DNA of 64,000 nucleotides from SZAS-103 sp043747745. GTDB taxonomy: Bacteria > Pseudomonadota > Gammaproteobacteria > Xanthomonadales > Xanthomonadaceae. A program made the translations under genes and the position numbers. This document shows, one piece after another, positions 62,461-64,000 of the stretch; position 1 is the stretch's first letter; the number at the start of each line of letters is the position of its first letter. Under the pieces are notes generated by a model. The model searched no databases and was not told the origin of the DNA. It saw only the letters and a list, made by a program, of their open reading frames with translations. Location: positions 1-64,000 of the forward strand of contig JAYTOP010000074.1 in assembly GCA_043747745.1 (NCBI GenBank). Reading direction: 5' to 3'.

Positions 62461-62525
62461 CGCGTTCCCCTGGTCGGGCTGCGCGACGTTTGCTTTCCCG
62501 TCCACGCCCGACCCCGGAGAATCCC

Positions 62526-63086
62526 ATGCAAGCCCTGCTCGTTTCGCTGTTCACCGTCACCATCGCCGAGATTGGCGACAAGACCCAGTTGCTCGCGCTG
62601 TTGCTCGCCGCGCGTTATCGCAAGCCGTGGCCGATCATCGCGGGCATCCTTGTCGCGACGGTGTTCAACCACACGCTCGCGGGCTGGCTCGGCGCATGGC
62701 TCACCCACCTGGTGTCGCCCGAGATCCTGCGCTGGGGCGTGGCGATCAGTTTCATCGCGGTCGCGGCGTGGGCGCTGGTGCCGGACAAGCTCGAGACCGA
62801 AACCGACAAGCTGCCGCGCTACGGTGCGTTCGCGGCGACGGTGGTGACGTTTTTCCTGGCCGAAATCGGCGACAAGACCCAGATCGCGACCGTCGTGCTC
62901 GCCGCGAACTACCACCCGCTGTGGCAAGTGATCACCGGCACCACGCTCGGCATGCTGGTCGCGGATGTGCCGGCGGTCATTCTCGGCGCGAAGTTCACCG
63001 AAAAACTGCCGCTGCGCTACGCGCGCTGGATCGCGGCCGCTGTGTTCGCCGTGCTGGGGCTATGGGTCGCAATCCGCGGGTTGTGA
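62526..63086 (+). CDS. mntX: UPF0016-family manganese exporter (MntX-like)
   Basis: A 186-residue integral membrane protein with six helices in two repeated halves, each with the family motif EIGDKTQ: FTVTIAEIGDKTQLLALLL (about 9-27) and FFLAEIGDKTQIATVVL. The Glu and Asp pair forms the Mn2+/Ca2+ transport site of the GDT1/TMEM165/UPF0016 family, and bacterial members export Mn2+. The upstream yybP-ykoY riboswitch matches this role. ATG 62526 is preceded by CGGAG. Confidence 0.95.
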   Translation: MQALLVSLFTVTIAEIGDKTQLLALLLAARYRKPWPIIAGILVATVFNHTLAGWLGAWLTHLVSPEILRWGVAISFIAVAAWALVPDKLETETDKLPRYGAFAATVVTFFLAEIGDKTQIATVVLAANYHPLWQVITGTTLGMLVADVPAVILGAKFTEKLPLRYARWIAAAVFAVLGLWVAIRGL

Positions 63087-63163
63087 CTTTGTGAGCTGCA
63101 CAATGTTCGCAGTGCGAACCCGCATGCGATCATGGCGCAAAAGTCGTGGCCCGGAGGCGAGGC

Positions 63164-64000
63164 GTGAGCACACTGCGGCAAACCCTGGTCGAGCTGGTGC
63201 GCACGGTTCGCGATCGACCGGACGAAATCGTTCTGGACATCGGTGCGGGCGGCGAATTGCTGGTCGCGCGCATCCGTCTGGCCGCAACCGCAATATTGAT
63301 GTTACTGCCGCTGATCAACTTCCTCACCGGTGGCAGCATATCCGAGAGCCTGGCCGGGTTGGCTGGTACCGGCCTCGGCTTGTTGCTTGCGTTGCTGTGG
63401 CTGACCCTGGCGAAACAACATCGCCGCTACCGCTGGTTGCCGTTCGTGAGCAGCGCCTCCGATGTGAGTATGGAGACGCTGGTACTGCTTCTGCTGGCGA
63501 CGCAGTCGCCTGCGGCCAGCCTCAACACGTTGATCGTATGGTCGTGCTACCCGCTGTCGATCTTCGCGACGGCGCTGCGCAACGATGGTCGCGTGACCTT
63601 GTTTACCGGCTTGCTCGCGATCGTCCAGTACAGCGCGCTGGTGATCTGGGTCTTCGTGCAGGCAGGCCCGCACGCGATACTGGCGACGGCCGCCTATGGA
63701 GAGGTGTCCGTCAGCAACCAGGTCCAACGCGTGGTCCTGCTGCTGGTCGCGACCCTGCTCACTGCCGTCGTGGTCTATCGCCTGCAGCGGCTGGTGATGC
63801 TGTCGGGCACCGATACGTTGACTGGTTTGCCGAATCGTTCGTTCCTCGTCCATCGCGTGCCGCAAATCGTCGAGCAGGCGCGCAAGAACGACACGTCGAT
63901 CACGCTGGCGATCATCGACCTCGACCATTTCAAGCGCATCAACGACGAGTTCGGCCACCCAACCGGCGACCGTGCACTGCGGCATGTCGTGGAAGTCCTG
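63164..64000 (+). CDS. Diguanylate cyclase with membrane sensor, 3' end outside the window
   Basis: This is the first 279 codons of a gene that remains open at 64000. GTG 63164 has GGAGG 6 nt upstream. Six or so membrane segments (about 45-205) are followed by the start of a GGDEF domain: LSGTDTLTGLPNRSFLVHRV (about 210-228), LAIIDLDHFKRINDEFGHPTGDRALRHVV. The Asp and Lys/Asn of the metal and GTP site are intact so far; the GG(D/E)EF signature itself lies beyond the window. It probably makes cyclic di-GMP. Confidence 0.9.
   Translation, partial: MSTLRQTLVELVRTVRDRPDEIVLDIGAGGELLVARIRLAATAILMLLPLINFLTGGSISESLAGLAGTGLGLLLALLWLTLAKQHRRYRWLPFVSSASDVSMETLVLLLLATQSPAASLNTLIVWSCYPLSIFATALRNDGRVTLFTGLLAIVQYSALVIWVFVQAGPHAILATAAYGEVSVSNQVQRVVLLLVATLLTAVVVYRLQRLVMLSGTDTLTGLPNRSFLVHRVPQIVEQARKNDTSITLAIIDLDHFKRINDEFGHPTGDRALRHVVEVL

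Noticed and set aside
62253..62927. An N-terminal extension of the aldo/keto reductase through the riboswitch
   Set aside because: The enzyme signature begins at ATG 62252 with a strong ribosome site; the extension is antisense to the riboswitch and mntX.

Overview
The window is high-GC, gene-dense chromosomal DNA from a gammaproteobacterium. It is most likely a member of the Lysobacterales/Xanthomonadales, perhaps Rhodanobacteraceae. I infer this from the complete Pil-Chp chemosensory cluster in pilG-pilH-pilI-pilJ-chpA order, the nudE-cysQ-mazG-DUF962 block beside a gspN-like gene, and the protein sequences in general. No tRNA, rRNA, CRISPR array, prophage or transposase gene was seen. The last gene runs off the right edge.

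Layout. 0-4 kb: two small exported-protein candidates, folA (TTG start), an aspartyl-protease-like gene, and thyA-lgt. 4-9 kb: an envelope block on the minus strand (two TPM-domain proteins, a LemA lipoprotein, a TerC-family protein, dgkA) and gcvPB. 9-12.3 kb: an ICMT-like methyltransferase, a BNR-type lipoprotein and an exported isoaspartyl peptidase. 12.4-18.1 kb: a minus-strand run of response regulator, histidine kinase, MacA-like adaptor, MacB-like ATPase and permease, with a repeat-bearing control region upstream and a duplicated permease 5' end. 18.2-23.8 kb: DUF962, mazG, cysQ, nudE, gspN-like, then bioA and rsmE on the plus strand.

23.9-37.6 kb is a type IV pilus chemosensory system read from pilG to a terminal chpC-like cheW gene. 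It is unusual in three ways. ChpA has 2377 residues and carries an alanine/glutamate heptad-like tract of about 440 residues. PilI has an acidic repetitive N-terminal extension of more than 300 residues. The CheB-like protein has lost two of its three catalytic residues.

37.7-45.5 kb holds gshB-tonB, an M48 peptidase with its LemA partner, a serine hydrolase, a SOUL-family protein and a divergent LysR regulator. 45.6-51.6 kb is the most interesting cluster: dabB-dabA (a proton-driven inorganic-carbon pump) translationally coupled to a full-length cysD that has no cysN beside it, which is coupled in turn to an uncharacterised cysteine-rich protein resembling DUF6671. 52-55.8 kb holds a class III nucleotide cyclase, a PAS-GGDEF-EAL protein and a histone-H1-like protein. 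56.5-59.7 kb has gcvPA, gcvH and gcvT, with an 18-bp LacI-type palindrome in front of gcvPA. 59.8-64 kb has an NfeD/SPFH pair, an aldo-keto reductase, a yybP-ykoY (Mn2+) riboswitch in front of an UPF0016/mntX exporter, and a truncated diguanylate cyclase gene.

Functional links: folA and thyA close the dTMP/folate cycle, to which the glycine cleavage genes also feed one-carbon units. The two-component system probably controls the adjacent MacAB-like exporter. Two LemA proteins each sit beside a different partner (TPM proteins or an M48 protease).
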